From the NCBI RefSeq assembly GCF_003752025.1, contig NZ_RJKR01000007.1:62001-126000 (forward strand): a stretch of 64,000 nt of DNA. Direction: 5' to 3'. The DNA comes from Curtobacterium sp. PhB115 (GTDB lineage: Bacteria; Actinomycetota; Actinomycetes; Actinomycetales; Microbacteriaceae). The position numbers and the translations under genes are program-made. Under the pieces are notes generated by a model. That model saw nothing but the letters and a program-made list of their open reading frames with translations, did not search any database and was not told the origin of the DNA. This document shows, one piece after another, positions 11,676 through 19,435 of the stretch; positions within the stretch are counted from its first letter, which is position 1; the number at the start of each line of letters is the position of its first letter.

Positions 11676-12073
11676 TGCCCGACACCGCGCGCGTCGCGGT
11701 CACGCCGGCGGCGGGGGAGCTCCTGCGCCTCCTCGCCGCCCGGCACGGCCCGCTGATGTTCCACCAGTCGGGCGGCTGCTGCGACGGCTCGAGCCCCATG
11801 TGCTACCCGGTGGGCATGTTCCGGACCGGCTCCGGTGACGTGCTGCTCGGTGCGCTCGACGTCGAGGGGCTCGACCCCGTCGAGGTCTACATGTCGAAGT
11901 CGCAGTTCGAGTACTGGAAGTACACCCACCTCACGATCGACGTGGTGGACGGGCGCGGCGGCGGGTTCTCCGTGGAGAGCCCGGAGGGCAAACGCTTCCT
12001 CACCCGGTCGCGGATGTTCGACGACGCCGAGCTCGCCGACCTCGGTCTGGTCCCGGCGGTGCGCGCGACGTAG
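11675..12073 (+). CDS. DUF779 domain protein
   Basis: A 132-residue protein of the DUF779 family, which is typically encoded next to acetaldehyde dehydrogenases. The cysteine-rich stretch QSGGCCDGSSPMCYP (C35, C36, C43) and the YWKYTHLTIDV segment are characteristic. Function is not established; metal binding or a helper role for the dehydrogenase is inferred from the cysteines and the gene pairing. The ATG overlaps the dehydrogenase stop by one base (TGATG), which implies translational coupling. Confidence 0.85.
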
Positions 12074-12126
12074 GCTGACCGCACCTCGTCGCGACGGCGC
12101 GACGGGCGGAGTCGGACGGAGGTCGC

Positions 12127-13299
12127 ATGCGCGCACCCGACCGGCTCCGTCCGCTCGTCGCCGAGTCCTGGCGGCGCTCGGCACGGGTCGATCCCGACGG
12201 CGTCCCCACCCTGAGCCTCGGAGACGACGAACTCGACGCAGCGCGACGTGACGGCCCCCTCGCCACGCTCCTGCCCGTGGTCCGCCGGCTCCTCCTCGAC
12301 GACAGCAGGTCCGCGGGCTGCGTGCTCGCCGTCGGGGACGCGTCCGGACGGCTCGTCTGGGTCGACGGAGCACCGGCCGCACGTCGGGCCGCCGAGGACA
12401 TGGGCTTCGTCCCCGGTGCCGACTGGTCGGAGGACCACGTCGGCACGAGCGCCCCCGGCACCGCGCTGCGGATCGACCGGCCCGTCCAGATCCGCTCCGA
12501 CGAGCACTACGCGAACGCCGTCAAGCCGTGGTCCTGCACCGCCGTCCCGGTCCACGACGCACGCGGTGCGACCGTCGGTGTCCTCGACCTCACCGGCGAC
12601 GACCGGGCCGTCGAGCGGCACACCCTCTCGCTCCTGACGGCGACCGTCGCCGCCGCGGAGGCACAGCTCGCCCTCGCGGCCACCCGGTCACCGGCGCCCG
12701 TCGTCCAGCACGTGCCGAGCGCCGAGCTGTCGGTCCTCGGCACGGACACCGCCGTGCTCCGGATCGACGACCGGCAGGTGCACCTCTCCGCGCGGCACTC
12801 GGAGCTCCTCGTCGTCCTCGCCGCGCACCCGGGCGGGCTGGCCGCGCCGGACCTCGCCGAGGCGGTGTACGGCGACGCGAGGGCAGTCGTGACCCTGCGC
12901 GCCGAGGTGGTCCGGCTCCGTCGGGTCCTCGCGGAGCACGCTCCTGGCGTGACCGTGACGTCGCGGCCGTACCGCGTCGGGGGTGTGCGCACCGACGTCG
13001 ACGGCGTGCTGTCCGCGCTCGACCGCGGGGCGCGCCTCCAGGCCGTCGACCGGTACGCCGGACCGGTGCTCCCGGGATCGGCTGCGCCGGGAGTGGACGC
13101 GGTCCGCGACCTCGTCCGCGGCCGGTTCCGCGAGTCCGTCGTCGCCGACGGCGGCGTCGACGCGTTGCTCGCGTGGTCACGGACCCCGGACGGCGCGGCC
13201 GACGCCCGCGTGCTCCGCGCGCTGCTCGCGGTGCTGCCGCGGCGGTCGCCGCGACGGGCCGGTCTCGTCGCGGCGATCGAGGCGCTGGAGGGCTCCTGA
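12127..13299 (+). CDS. GAF-domain transcriptional regulator (AcoR-like N-terminus)
   Basis: A 390-residue protein. The N-terminal RPLVAESWRRSARV and a GAF-like sensor domain to about residue 170 (with GFVPGADWSEDHVGTSAPG and KPWSCTAVPVHDARG) match the sensor half of AcoR-type regulators. There is no sigma-54 AAA+ domain. The middle (about 210-290) looks like a winged-helix DNA-binding domain (LSARHSELLVVLAAHPGGL...LRAEVVRLRRVL). The remainder is unassigned. ACGGAGGTCGC precedes the ATG. It lies 53 bp after the DUF779 gene on the same strand, so it probably regulates the dehydrogenase genes. That control is inferred from context. Confidence 0.75.
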   Translation: MRAPDRLRPLVAESWRRSARVDPDGVPTLSLGDDELDAARRDGPLATLLPVVRRLLLDDSRSAGCVLAVGDASGRLVWVDGAPAARRAAEDMGFVPGADWSEDHVGTSAPGTALRIDRPVQIRSDEHYANAVKPWSCTAVPVHDARGATVGVLDLTGDDRAVERHTLSLLTATVAAAEAQLALAATRSPAPVVQHVPSAELSVLGTDTAVLRIDDRQVHLSARHSELLVVLAAHPGGLAAPDLAEAVYGDARAVVTLRAEVVRLRRVLAEHAPGVTVTSRPYRVGGVRTDVDGVLSALDRGARLQAVDRYAGPVLPGSAAPGVDAVRDLVRGRFRESVVADGGVDALLAWSRTPDGAADARVLRALLAVLPRRSPRRAGLVAAIEALEGS

Positions 13300-13314
13300 G
13301 ACGGCGGACGAGCG

Positions 13315-13344
13315 GCCTGGAGGCGCGGGTCGGGCTGGTAGTGT
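13315..13344 (+). promoter_or_regulatory. GGAGGC half-element and tRNA-Leu promoter
   Basis: GCCTGGAGGCGCGGGTCGGG, 16 nt after the GAF regulator stop, is a left half of the dispersed palindrome family without its right arm. A TAGTGT hexamer at 13339-13344 is 10 nt before the tRNA 5' end and is the likely -10 box; the half-element would then occupy the -35 region. Confidence 0.5.
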
Positions 13345-13354
13345 TGGCCTCCTC

Positions 13355-13439
13355 GCGAGTGTGGTGGAATCGGCAGACACGGGGCACTCAAAATGCTCTG
13401 CCTCACGGCGTGCGGGTTCAAGTCCCGCCACTCGTACCA
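13355..13439 (+). tRNA. tRNA-Leu (anticodon CAA)
   Basis: An 85-nt class II tRNA with encoded CCA (13437-13439). The acceptor stem GCGAGTG pairs with CACTCGT (one terminal G-U), the D-loop has the GGCAGAC pattern, and the anticodon stem-loop GGGCA-CTCAAAA-TGCTC gives CAA, reading UUG. The T-stem is GCGGG-TTCAAGT-CCCGC, with an extended variable arm. A degenerate copy of its 3' half follows directly downstream. Confidence 0.95.
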
Positions 13440-13445
13440 GGACGG

Positions 13446-13494
13446 CTCACGGCGTCCGGGGGTGTTCCGACATCCGTGTCCCGCCACTCGTACC
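13446..13494 (+). repeat. Degenerate duplicate of the tRNA-Leu 3' half
   Basis: CTCACGGCGT...GTCCCGCCACTCGTACC matches the tRNA 3' half at 13402-13438. The final 17 nt (13478-13494) are identical to 13422-13438; the middle has diverged and gained about 12 nt. Duplicated tRNA 3' ends are typical attachment-site scars of integrative elements. No integrase is present. Confidence 0.75.
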
Positions 13495-13554
13495 GTCGGT
13501 CGCTTCCTGTCCACCGATTGCCGTGTGCTGACATGCAGGACTTCCGACGTCTAG

Positions 13555-13567
13555 TAGGCTTCCGTCT
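13555..13567 (+). promoter_or_regulatory. Probable leaderless promoter of pdtaR
   Basis: TAGGCT at 13555-13560 ends 7 nt before the GTG start (13568), and there is no Shine-Dalgarno sequence between them. Transcription would begin at or next to the start codon. Confidence 0.6.
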
Positions 13568-14173
13568 GTGAGTGACACAGAAGCAACTGCAACAGCACCC
13601 CGTCGCGTCGTCGTCGCCGAGGACGAGTCGCTCATCCGTCTCGACATCGTCGAGATCCTCCGCGACAACGGGTTCGACGTGGTCGGTGAAGCCGGAGACG
13701 GCGAGACCGCGGTGCAGCTCGCGACCGACCTCCGTCCCGACCTCGTCGTGATGGACGTCAAGATGCCCCAGCTCGACGGCATCTCGGCAGCCGAGAAGCT
13801 GTCCAAGAACCACATCGCTCCGGTGGTCCTCCTCACGGCGTTCAGCCAGAAGGACCTCGTCGAGCGGGCGACCGAGGCCGGCGCGCTGGCCTACGTCGTC
13901 AAGCCCTTCACCCCGAACGACCTGCTCCCCGCGATCGAGATCGCCCTCTCGCGGCACCAGCAGATCATCACGCTCGAGGCCGAGGTCGCCGACCTCGTCG
14001 AGCGCTTCGAGACCCGCAAGCTCGTCGACCGGGCCAAGGGCCTGCTCAACGAGAAGATGGGCCTCACCGAGCCCGAGGCGTTCCGCTGGATCCAGAAGGC
14101 GTCGATGGACCGCCGTCTGACAATGCACGACGTCGCGAAGGCGATCATCGAGCAGCTCAGCGCCAAGAAGTAG
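13568..14173 (+). CDS. pdtaR: ANTAR-domain response regulator (PdtaR type)
   Basis: A 201-residue cytoplasmic response regulator. The receiver domain (about 12-125) has the acidic pair E18-D19, the phosphoacceptor Asp63 (LVVMDVKMP), Thr90 and Lys112 (VVKPF). A helical linker leads to a C-terminal ANTAR RNA-binding domain (about 140-200; RKLVDRAKGLLNEKMGLTEPEAFRWIQKAS is split across its helices). ANTAR proteins prevent transcription termination by binding paired hairpins in target mRNAs. The partner kinase, PdtaS, is not in the window. The GTG start has an adjacent -10-like hexamer, suggesting a leaderless transcript. Confidence 0.93.
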   Translation: MSDTEATATAPRRVVVAEDESLIRLDIVEILRDNGFDVVGEAGDGETAVQLATDLRPDLVVMDVKMPQLDGISAAEKLSKNHIAPVVLLTAFSQKDLVERATEAGALAYVVKPFTPNDLLPAIEIALSRHQQIITLEAEVADLVERFETRKLVDRAKGLLNEKMGLTEPEAFRWIQKASMDRRLTMHDVAKAIIEQLSAKK

Positions 14174-14193
14174 CTCGCCCCCGCACTCACGCC

Positions 14194-14224
14194 AGCGCCG
14201 TCGGACCCCCGGTCCGGCGGCGCT
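14194..14224 (+). terminator. pdtaR terminator
   Basis: AGCGCCGTCGGAC (14194-14206) pairs with GTCCGGCGGCGCT (14212-14224) with one wobble pair and a 5-nt loop, then TTCG follows. It starts 20 nt after the pdtaR stop. Confidence 0.75.
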
Positions 14225-14250
14225 TTCGCGTGTCGCGGGCACTCGGTCGG

Positions 14251-14381
14251 TGCATCCGGTGCGTGTGCATGTTCCGACAGTCCACCGGTCGATCGACTCG
14301 TGTTCTGTCGCCGCATGTGCCTGCATCAGTTGCGTGTGCATGTTCCGACAGTCCACCGGTCGATCCGCTCGTGTTCTGTCG
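14251..14381. repeat. Two tandem copies of a 60-nt repeat, 71-bp period
   Basis: Copies at 14251-14310 and 14322-14381 share TGCGTGTGCATGTTCCGACA and the downstream CCACCGGTCGAT...CTCGTGTTCTGTCG. Over the 51-nt core (14260-14310 and 14331-14381) I count two differences. Each copy has CGACAG and CTGTCG facing each other as an inverted repeat. In the second copy GTGCATG also pairs with CATGCAC (to about 14401). It fills the spacer between pdtaR and the acetyltransferase. Confidence 0.9.
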
Positions 14382-14425
14382 AAAGTTGCGGGCGCATGCA
14401 CCGGCCGCGGGGAGCGGGAGGGGCA

Positions 14426-14926
14426 GTGGACGCGACCACCTGGCAGGCTGGAGCGGTGGACGACGTGGTGATCCGGGCCTCCAGGCCTGAGGACATGCCG
14501 GCGGTGGCCGACCTGCGGTGGCGGTGGAGCGTCGACGAGGGCGGTGCGACGCCCGCGACGACGATCGAGGCGTACCGCGACGCGATGACGACGTTCGCGG
14601 CCGCGCACCCGGACACCCACCGGTGCGTCGTCGCCGAGCGGGGCGGACGGGTGCTCGGGATGGCGTGGCTCGGACTGGTCGCACGCCCGCCGACGCCGGA
14701 CCGACCAGGGCTGCGACTCACCGCGGACGTGCAGACGGTCTACGTGCACCCGGACCTGCGCGGGCTCGGCGTCGCCGGGCGGCTCGTGACCGCGCTGCTC
14801 GACGTCGCCGACCAGCTCGGGGTCGAGCGCACGTCGGTGCACTCGAGCGTCGAGGGCGAACGGCTCTACCGGCGGCTCGGGTTCGGCGATGCACGGCTGC
14901 TCATGCAGCGTCCGCCGGAGGACTGA
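14426..14926 (+). CDS. GNAT family N-acetyltransferase
   Basis: A 166-residue protein with the GNAT fold: an N-terminal substrate half (VVIRASRPEDMPAVADLRWR), the beta4 segment LTADVQTVYVHPDLRG, the acetyl-CoA pyrophosphate-binding loop RGLGVAGRLV, and the C-terminal LYRRLGF motif. The acceptor substrate cannot be told from sequence. The GTG at 14426 has GGGAGGGG just upstream; GTG 14456 is an alternative start with poorer spacing. The gene runs out of the 71-bp repeat region and converges on the VOC gene, whose stop is 12 bp away. Confidence 0.85.
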   Translation: MDATTWQAGAVDDVVIRASRPEDMPAVADLRWRWSVDEGGATPATTIEAYRDAMTTFAAAHPDTHRCVVAERGGRVLGMAWLGLVARPPTPDRPGLRLTADVQTVYVHPDLRGLGVAGRLVTALLDVADQLGVERTSVHSSVEGERLYRRLGFGDARLLMQRPPED

Positions 14927-14938
14927 CGGCCGCGTCGC

Positions 14939-15313
14939 TCAGCCGCGCGCGGGCAGCTGCTGCAGGGTCCAGGCGTTCTCGTCCGGGTCGGTGAAGAAGA
15001 CGAACCGACCCCACGCGAGCTCGTCGACCCCGATCGCGTTCACCCCGAGGCCCTGCAGGTGTGCGAGGGCCTCGTCGGCGTCCGGGACGACGACCTGGAT
15101 CGACTTCAGCGACCCGGGCTGGACGTCGGGTGACATGATGCCCTCGCCGAACGCGATGGAGCACGCGGACCCGGGAGGGGTGGCCTGCACGAACCGGACG
15201 TCGTCCGACACCCGCTGGTCGTGGTCGATGGTGAAGCCGATGCGTTCGTAGAACTCGCGAGCGCGGTCGACGTCGCTCACGGGGACCATGATGAGTTCGA
15301 TCTTCCAGTCCAT
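14939..15313 (-). CDS. VOC family (glyoxalase/dioxygenase-like) protein
   Basis: A 124-residue single-domain protein of the vicinal oxygen chelate fold: MDWKIELIMVPVSDVDRARE and FYERIGFTIDHDQRV at the N-terminus and ELAWGRFVFFTDPDENAWTLQQL at the C-terminus. Members include glyoxalases, resistance proteins and dioxygenases, and the reaction here cannot be assigned. The ATG at 15313 gives the canonical N-terminus and is preceded on this strand by GCAGGGAGTCCGTC. The hotdog thioesterase gene ends 30 bp upstream on the same strand, so the two may be co-transcribed. Confidence 0.85.
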   Translation of the reverse strand: MDWKIELIMVPVSDVDRAREFYERIGFTIDHDQRVSDDVRFVQATPPGSACSIAFGEGIMSPDVQPGSLKSIQVVVPDADEALAHLQGLGVNAIGVDELAWGRFVFFTDPDENAWTLQQLPARG

Positions 15314-15342
15314 GACGGACTCCCTGCGTCGGTGCGAGGGGT

Positions 15343-15768
15343 TCAGCGCGCCTCGCGGATGAGGTTGGTGATGCGGACGGTGGAGCAGCGGCGCCCCTGG
15401 TCGTCGGTGAGCACGATCTCGTGTGTGGTCAGCGTGTTGCCGAGGTGGATCGCGGTGCAGGTGCCGGTCACGATGCCGCTCGTGGCACTGCGGGAGTGCG
15501 TGGCGTTCAGCTCGATGCCGACGGCGTACCGGCCCTCGCCGGCGTGGACGGTGGCGGCCATCGAGCCGAGGCTCTCGGCCAGCACGACGAACGCGCCGCC
15601 GTGCAGCAGGCCGACGGGCTGCCGGTTGCCCTCGACCGGGATGGTGCCGACGGCCCGTTCGGCCGAGAGCTCGGTGATGACCATGCCCATCTTGTCGGCG
15701 AGTTCGCCCATCCCTCTGGCGGCGAGGCGCTCGTCGACGCCCCCGGTGATCGTGGCTTCGTCGGTCAC
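15343..15768 (-). CDS. Hotdog-fold thioesterase (PaaI/YbgC-like)
   Basis: A 141-residue protein with the hotdog thioesterase signature: PVGLLHGGAFVVLAES carries the HGG and downstream acidic residue used in PaaI-type acyl-CoA hydrolysis, followed by GIELNATHSRSA and GNTLTTHEIVLTDDQGR. It probably hydrolyses an acyl- or aryl-CoA thioester. The frame is open further upstream, to 15846, but that would run through the polA start; GTG 15768, with GGGAG about 9 nt upstream, leaves a 43-bp divergent promoter region shared with polA. The VOC gene follows 29 bp downstream. Confidence 0.82.
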   Translation of the reverse strand: MTDEATITGGVDERLAARGMGELADKMGMVITELSAERAVGTIPVEGNRQPVGLLHGGAFVVLAESLGSMAATVHAGEGRYAVGIELNATHSRSATSGIVTGTCTAIHLGNTLTTHEIVLTDDQGRRCSTVRITNLIREAR

Positions 15769-15799
15769 GCGCTCGAACTCCCGTGTCGGATGGCGTCGG

Positions 15800-15811
15800 T
15801 AGGCTGTCCGG
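15800..15811 (+). promoter_or_regulatory. Probable leaderless promoter of polA
   Basis: TAGGCT at 15800-15805 lies 6 nt before the GTG start of polA (15812), with no room for a Shine-Dalgarno sequence. Confidence 0.6.
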
Positions 15812-18481
15812 GTGTCGGACTCCGCAAAGCCTACCCTCATGGTCATCGACGGCCACTCGCTCGCCTTCCGGGCCTTCTACGCCCTGCCGGTCGACAGTTT
15901 CGTCAATCGCGAGGGGCAGCACACGAACGCCATCCACGGCTTCATCTCGATGCTGCTCATGCTGCTGCAGCGCGAGAAGCCCACCCACCTCGCGGTCGCG
16001 TTCGACATCTCCCGCTTCTCGTTCCGCACCCGTGAGTACGAGGACTACAAGGGCACCCGTTCCGAGACGCCAGCCGAGTTCAAGGGCCAGATCCCGCTCC
16101 TGCAGCAGGCGCTCGAGGCGATGGGCATCACGACCGTGACGAAGGAGGACTACGAGGCCGACGACATCCTCGCGACCCTCTCCTCGCAGGGGTCGGAGCA
16201 GGGGTACAAGGTCTACGTGGTCTCCGGCGACCGCGACTCCATCCAGCTCGTGAACGACGACGTGACGCTGCTCTACCCCTCGGTCCGCGGCGTCTCCGAG
16301 CTCACCCGCTACGACCGCGACAAGGTGTACGAGCGCTACGGCATCGAGCCGCACCAGTACCCGGACATCGCAGCCCTCGTCGGCGAGACCAGCGACAACC
16401 TGATCGGCATCGACAAGGTCGGCGAGAAGACCGCCGTCAAGTGGATCACCCAGTACGGCTCGCTGGACGGTGTCCTCGAACACGCCGACGAGATCAAGGG
16501 CGTCGTCGGCAACAACCTGCGCGAGCAGAAGGACCGGGCGATCCGGAACCGCCGCCTGAACCGCCTCGTCACCGACGTCGAACTGCCGGTCGGCCCGGCC
16601 GACGTCGCGCTCCGGCCCCTCGACGAAGCTGCGGTGCGCGACCTCTTCGCGAAGCTGCAGTTCCGCACCCTGCTCGACCGGGTGTTCAAGGTCGCCGGCA
16701 ACGGCGAGCCGACCGAGCAGCCGGCCGAGGGCGCTGTCGACGACGGCGCTCCGACCCCGCCGCCGGTGAAGACCCTGATCGACGAGGAGCTCGGGTACTG
16801 GCTCGAGCGACGCAACGCGACCGAGGCCGCGAACGGCTACGGCGTCGCGGTCGAGGTCATCGACGGCCGGCTCAGCGCCATCGGCATCGCCACCCACGAC
16901 GACGCCGTCATGGTCCCCGGCGGCAGCGGCGCGAAGGACTACGAGCAGCTCTCCGCGTGGTTCGCCTCCGACGCCCCGAAGCACTTCCACGACGCGAAGG
17001 CCGCGATCAAGTCCCTGGCCACCGCCGGTTTCGTGGTGAGCGGCATCGCCGGTGACGCCCGCATCACCGGGTGGCTCGCGCAGCCGGGCAAGCAGGGACA
17101 GCCGCTCGCCGACCTCGTCTACCAGGAGCTCGGCGAAGAGCTGCCGACCGCCGACCCGAACCAGCTCGTCCCCGAGACCGACCCGGTCAACGTCGGCGTG
17201 CACGCGTGGTTCGTCCTCCGCGTGACCACGGCGCTCCGGGCCCGCCTCGACGAGTCCTCGCTGACGGTGCTCGACGACATCGAGCTGCCCCTGGTGTCGG
17301 TGCTCGCCGGCATGGAGACCATCGGCGTCGGCATCGACCGCCCGGTGCTCACCGGGCTGTCGAAGGAGCTGGGGGAGCGTGCCGCCGACCTCGCGCAGCA
17401 GGCCTTCGCCGAGATCGGGCACGAGGTCAACCTCGGGTCGCCGAAGCAGCTGCAGGAAGTGCTGTTCACCGAGCTCGCGATGCCGAAGACCCGCAAGACC
17501 AAGACCGGGTTCTCCACCGACGCGGCGAGCCTCACCGACCTGCAGGAGCAGCACCCGCACCCGTTCCTCGGCCTGCTGCTCCAGCACCGCGACGCCACGA
17601 AGCTCCGCCAGATCGTCGACACCCTCGACGCCGCGATCGTCGACGGCCGCATCCACACCCGGTACGAGCAGACCGGCAGCAGCACCGGCCGCATCTCGTC
17701 GACCGACCCGAACCTGCAGAACATCCCGGTGAAGACCGCGGTCGGGCGCCGGGTCCGGTCGGCGTTCGCCGTCGCCGAGCCGTACACGACGCTCATCACC
17801 GCCGACTACTCGCAGATCGAGATGCGCATCATGGCGCACCTGTCCGGTGACCCCGGGCTGATCCAGGCCTTCAACGAGGGCGAGGACCTGCACCGCTTCG
17901 TCGGCGCGCGGGTGTTCGGTGTCGAGCCGGCCGAGGTCTCCGCAGAGATGCGCACCAAGGTCAAGGCGATGTCGTACGGCCTGGCGTACGGGTTGAGTGC
18001 GTTCGGCCTGTCGAAGCAGCTCCGCATCGAGCAGTCCGAGGCCCGCACGCTCATGACCGAGTACTTCGCCCGGTTCGGTGCGGTGCGCGACTACCTGCGC
18101 AACGTCGTCGAGCAGGCACGCGAGGACGGCTACACCGAGACGATCTTCGGTCGTCGTCGTCCGTTCCCGGACCTGAAGAGCCCGAACCGTGTGCTGCGCG
18201 AGAACGCGGAGCGCGCTGCGCTGAACGCGCCGATCCAGGGCTCGGCCGCAGACATCATGAAGATCGCGATGCTCGGGGTCGCCGACGACCTGCGCGACGG
18301 CGGACTCGAGTCGCACCTGCTCCTGCAGGTGCACGACGAGCTCATCCTCGAGGTCGCTCCCGGCGAGCAGGACCGCGTCGAGGAGATCCTGCGGACCCGG
18401 ATGGGCGGCGCCGCCGAGCTGACCGTCCCGCTCGACGTGTCGGTCGGCCTCGGCGCGAACTGGGAGAGCGCCGCACACTGA
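15812..18481 (+). CDS. polA: DNA polymerase I
   Basis: An 889-residue polymerase used in excision repair and Okazaki fragment processing. Residues 1 to about 300 are the 5' nuclease (TLMVIDGHSLAFRAFYALP, KEDYEADDILATL, YVVSGDRDSIQLV). The middle region occupies the 3'-5' exonuclease position but lacks the DxE active-site motif (AVEVIDGRLSAIGI instead), as is usual in actinobacteria, so it should not proofread. The polymerase domain has motif A ADYSQIEMRI (Asp665), motif B MSYGLAYGLSAFGLSK and motif C QVHDELILEV (Asp842). The GTG start at 15812 yields SDSAKPTLMVIDGHS; it is 6 nt after a -10-like hexamer. A strong hairpin follows the stop. Confidence 0.97.
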   Translation: MSDSAKPTLMVIDGHSLAFRAFYALPVDSFVNREGQHTNAIHGFISMLLMLLQREKPTHLAVAFDISRFSFRTREYEDYKGTRSETPAEFKGQIPLLQQALEAMGITTVTKEDYEADDILATLSSQGSEQGYKVYVVSGDRDSIQLVNDDVTLLYPSVRGVSELTRYDRDKVYERYGIEPHQYPDIAALVGETSDNLIGIDKVGEKTAVKWITQYGSLDGVLEHADEIKGVVGNNLREQKDRAIRNRRLNRLVTDVELPVGPADVALRPLDEAAVRDLFAKLQFRTLLDRVFKVAGNGEPTEQPAEGAVDDGAPTPPPVKTLIDEELGYWLERRNATEAANGYGVAVEVIDGRLSAIGIATHDDAVMVPGGSGAKDYEQLSAWFASDAPKHFHDAKAAIKSLATAGFVVSGIAGDARITGWLAQPGKQGQPLADLVYQELGEELPTADPNQLVPETDPVNVGVHAWFVLRVTTALRARLDESSLTVLDDIELPLVSVLAGMETIGVGIDRPVLTGLSKELGERAADLAQQAFAEIGHEVNLGSPKQLQEVLFTELAMPKTRKTKTGFSTDAASLTDLQEQHPHPFLGLLLQHRDATKLRQIVDTLDAAIVDGRIHTRYEQTGSSTGRISSTDPNLQNIPVKTAVGRRVRSAFAVAEPYTTLITADYSQIEMRIMAHLSGDPGLIQAFNEGEDLHRFVGARVFGVEPAEVSAEMRTKVKAMSYGLAYGLSAFGLSKQLRIEQSEARTLMTEYFARFGAVRDYLRNVVEQAREDGYTETIFGRRRPFPDLKSPNRVLRENAERAALNAPIQGSAADIMKIAMLGVADDLRDGGLESHLLLQVHDELILEVAPGEQDRVEEILRTRMGGAAELTVPLDVSVGLGANWESAAH

Positions 18482-18484
18482 CCC

Positions 18485-18522
18485 GGTGCGTCCCGAGACC
18501 CGGTCCGGTCTCGGGACGCACC
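18485..18522 (+). terminator. polA terminator
   Basis: GGTGCGTCCCGAGACC (18485-18500) pairs perfectly over 16 bp with 18507-18522 around a 6-nt loop, 3 nt after the polA stop. It also lies 38 nt beyond the end of the converging VOC gene and may serve both. Confidence 0.85.
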
Positions 18523-18560
18523 GTCGGTCAGGCGGTCAGCCCAGCCTGCCGGTCACGTGG

Positions 18561-19346
18561 TCACGCCGGCATCCCGACGACGCCGAAGACCTCTCCCTGG
18601 GCACCGCGGACGATCGCTGACCGACCGAACGGGCTGTCGTACGGCTCCATCAGCGCCGTCCCACCGTGCTCGATCGCGGCGACGACCGTCGCGTCGGTGT
18701 CGTCCGACCCGAACCAGGTGAGCCAGTAGCCCCGCACGCCGTCCGGCAGACCCCCGGCCGGCGCGAACACTCCGGCAACCGGGTCTGACTCCGGTGCCGC
18801 GCCGGGCAGCTTCGCGGAGGCGTACGGCTCCGACGGGTCGCCGAACACGTCGTACGTCCAGCCGAACAGCTCGGTGTAGAAGGCCTTCGCGGTGTCGGCG
18901 TCGCGCGTGTGCACCTCGTTCCAGCACGCCGCCCCGGCCTGGTTCACGCGCCCGTAGCCCTCGTGCCCGCGGTCCTGCCAGAGCCCGAAGACGGCGCCGG
19001 TCGGGTCGGCCGCGATCGCCATCCGGCCGACGTCCATCACGTCGAACGGGGGAGTGAGCACCGTGCCGCCCGCCGCGGTCACGGCGTCGGCGGTCGTGTC
19101 GACCTGGTCGGTGGCGAGGAACGAGGTCCAGCTCGGCGGCTGGTCGTCCGTCATCAGCGGTCCGACGCCCGCGACGGTGCGCCCGTCGAGGAACGCCATG
19201 ACGTAGCCGCCGGCCTCGGGCGGGCCGTCCTCGAACCGCCACCCGAAGACCGCCTCGTAGAACGTGCGGGCCGCCGTGACGTCGGGGACCCCGAGGTCCG
19301 ACCAGCACGGCGATCCCTGGACCCAAGGTCCGATGTGTTCCGACAT
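18561..19346 (-). CDS. Two-domain VOC family protein
   Basis: A 261-residue protein with two vicinal-oxygen-chelate repeats. The first begins GSPCWSDLGVPDVTAARTFY and runs to about 125; the second begins GAACWNEVHTRDADTAKAFY and runs to the end. Each repeat has the FYEAVFGWRF or FYTELFGWTY pattern and a late DPTGAVFGLW or AQGEVFGVV strand. Streptomyces and relatives carry many such proteins, and their substrates are mostly unknown. The ATG at 19346 has AAAGGATGTTGC just upstream on this strand. It diverges from the DUF885 gene. Confidence 0.85.
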   Translation of the reverse strand: MSEHIGPWVQGSPCWSDLGVPDVTAARTFYEAVFGWRFEDGPPEAGGYVMAFLDGRTVAGVGPLMTDDQPPSWTSFLATDQVDTTADAVTAAGGTVLTPPFDVMDVGRMAIAADPTGAVFGLWQDRGHEGYGRVNQAGAACWNEVHTRDADTAKAFYTELFGWTYDVFGDPSEPYASAKLPGAAPESDPVAGVFAPAGGLPDGVRGYWLTWFGSDDTDATVVAAIEHGGTALMEPYDSPFGRSAIVRGAQGEVFGVVGMPA

Positions 19347-19422
19347 GCAACATCCTTTCGTCTGACCGGACGGTCCCGGTGGTGACGAGGATAGGCGTGC
19401 CCTCCGACGTCGGGCGGGTCGG

Positions 19423-19435
19423 TAGGGTCGACGTC
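19423..19435 (+). promoter_or_regulatory. Probable leaderless promoter of the DUF885 gene
   Basis: TAGGGT at 19423-19428 lies 7 nt before the ATG at 19436. The hexamer decides the start: a longer in-frame GTG at 19379 would lie upstream of it. Confidence 0.6.

Noticed and set aside
12507..13514. Long minus-strand frame across the GAF regulator and tRNA-Leu
   Set aside because: It runs through a tRNA gene and has the Arg/Ser/Pro composition typical of shadow frames.
14251..14381. ANTAR target hairpins for PdtaR
   Set aside because: The dyads lack the paired hexaloop pattern known for ANTAR targets; kept only as a question in the findings.
15769..15846. Longer thioesterase starting at 15846
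   Set aside because: It would overlap the polA start region; the GTG at 15768 has a ribosome site and gives the family N-terminus.
14939..18478. An 1179-codon open frame on the minus strand across polA
   Set aside because: Only its last 124 codons (the VOC protein, from ATG 15313) are supported; the rest is antisense to polA.
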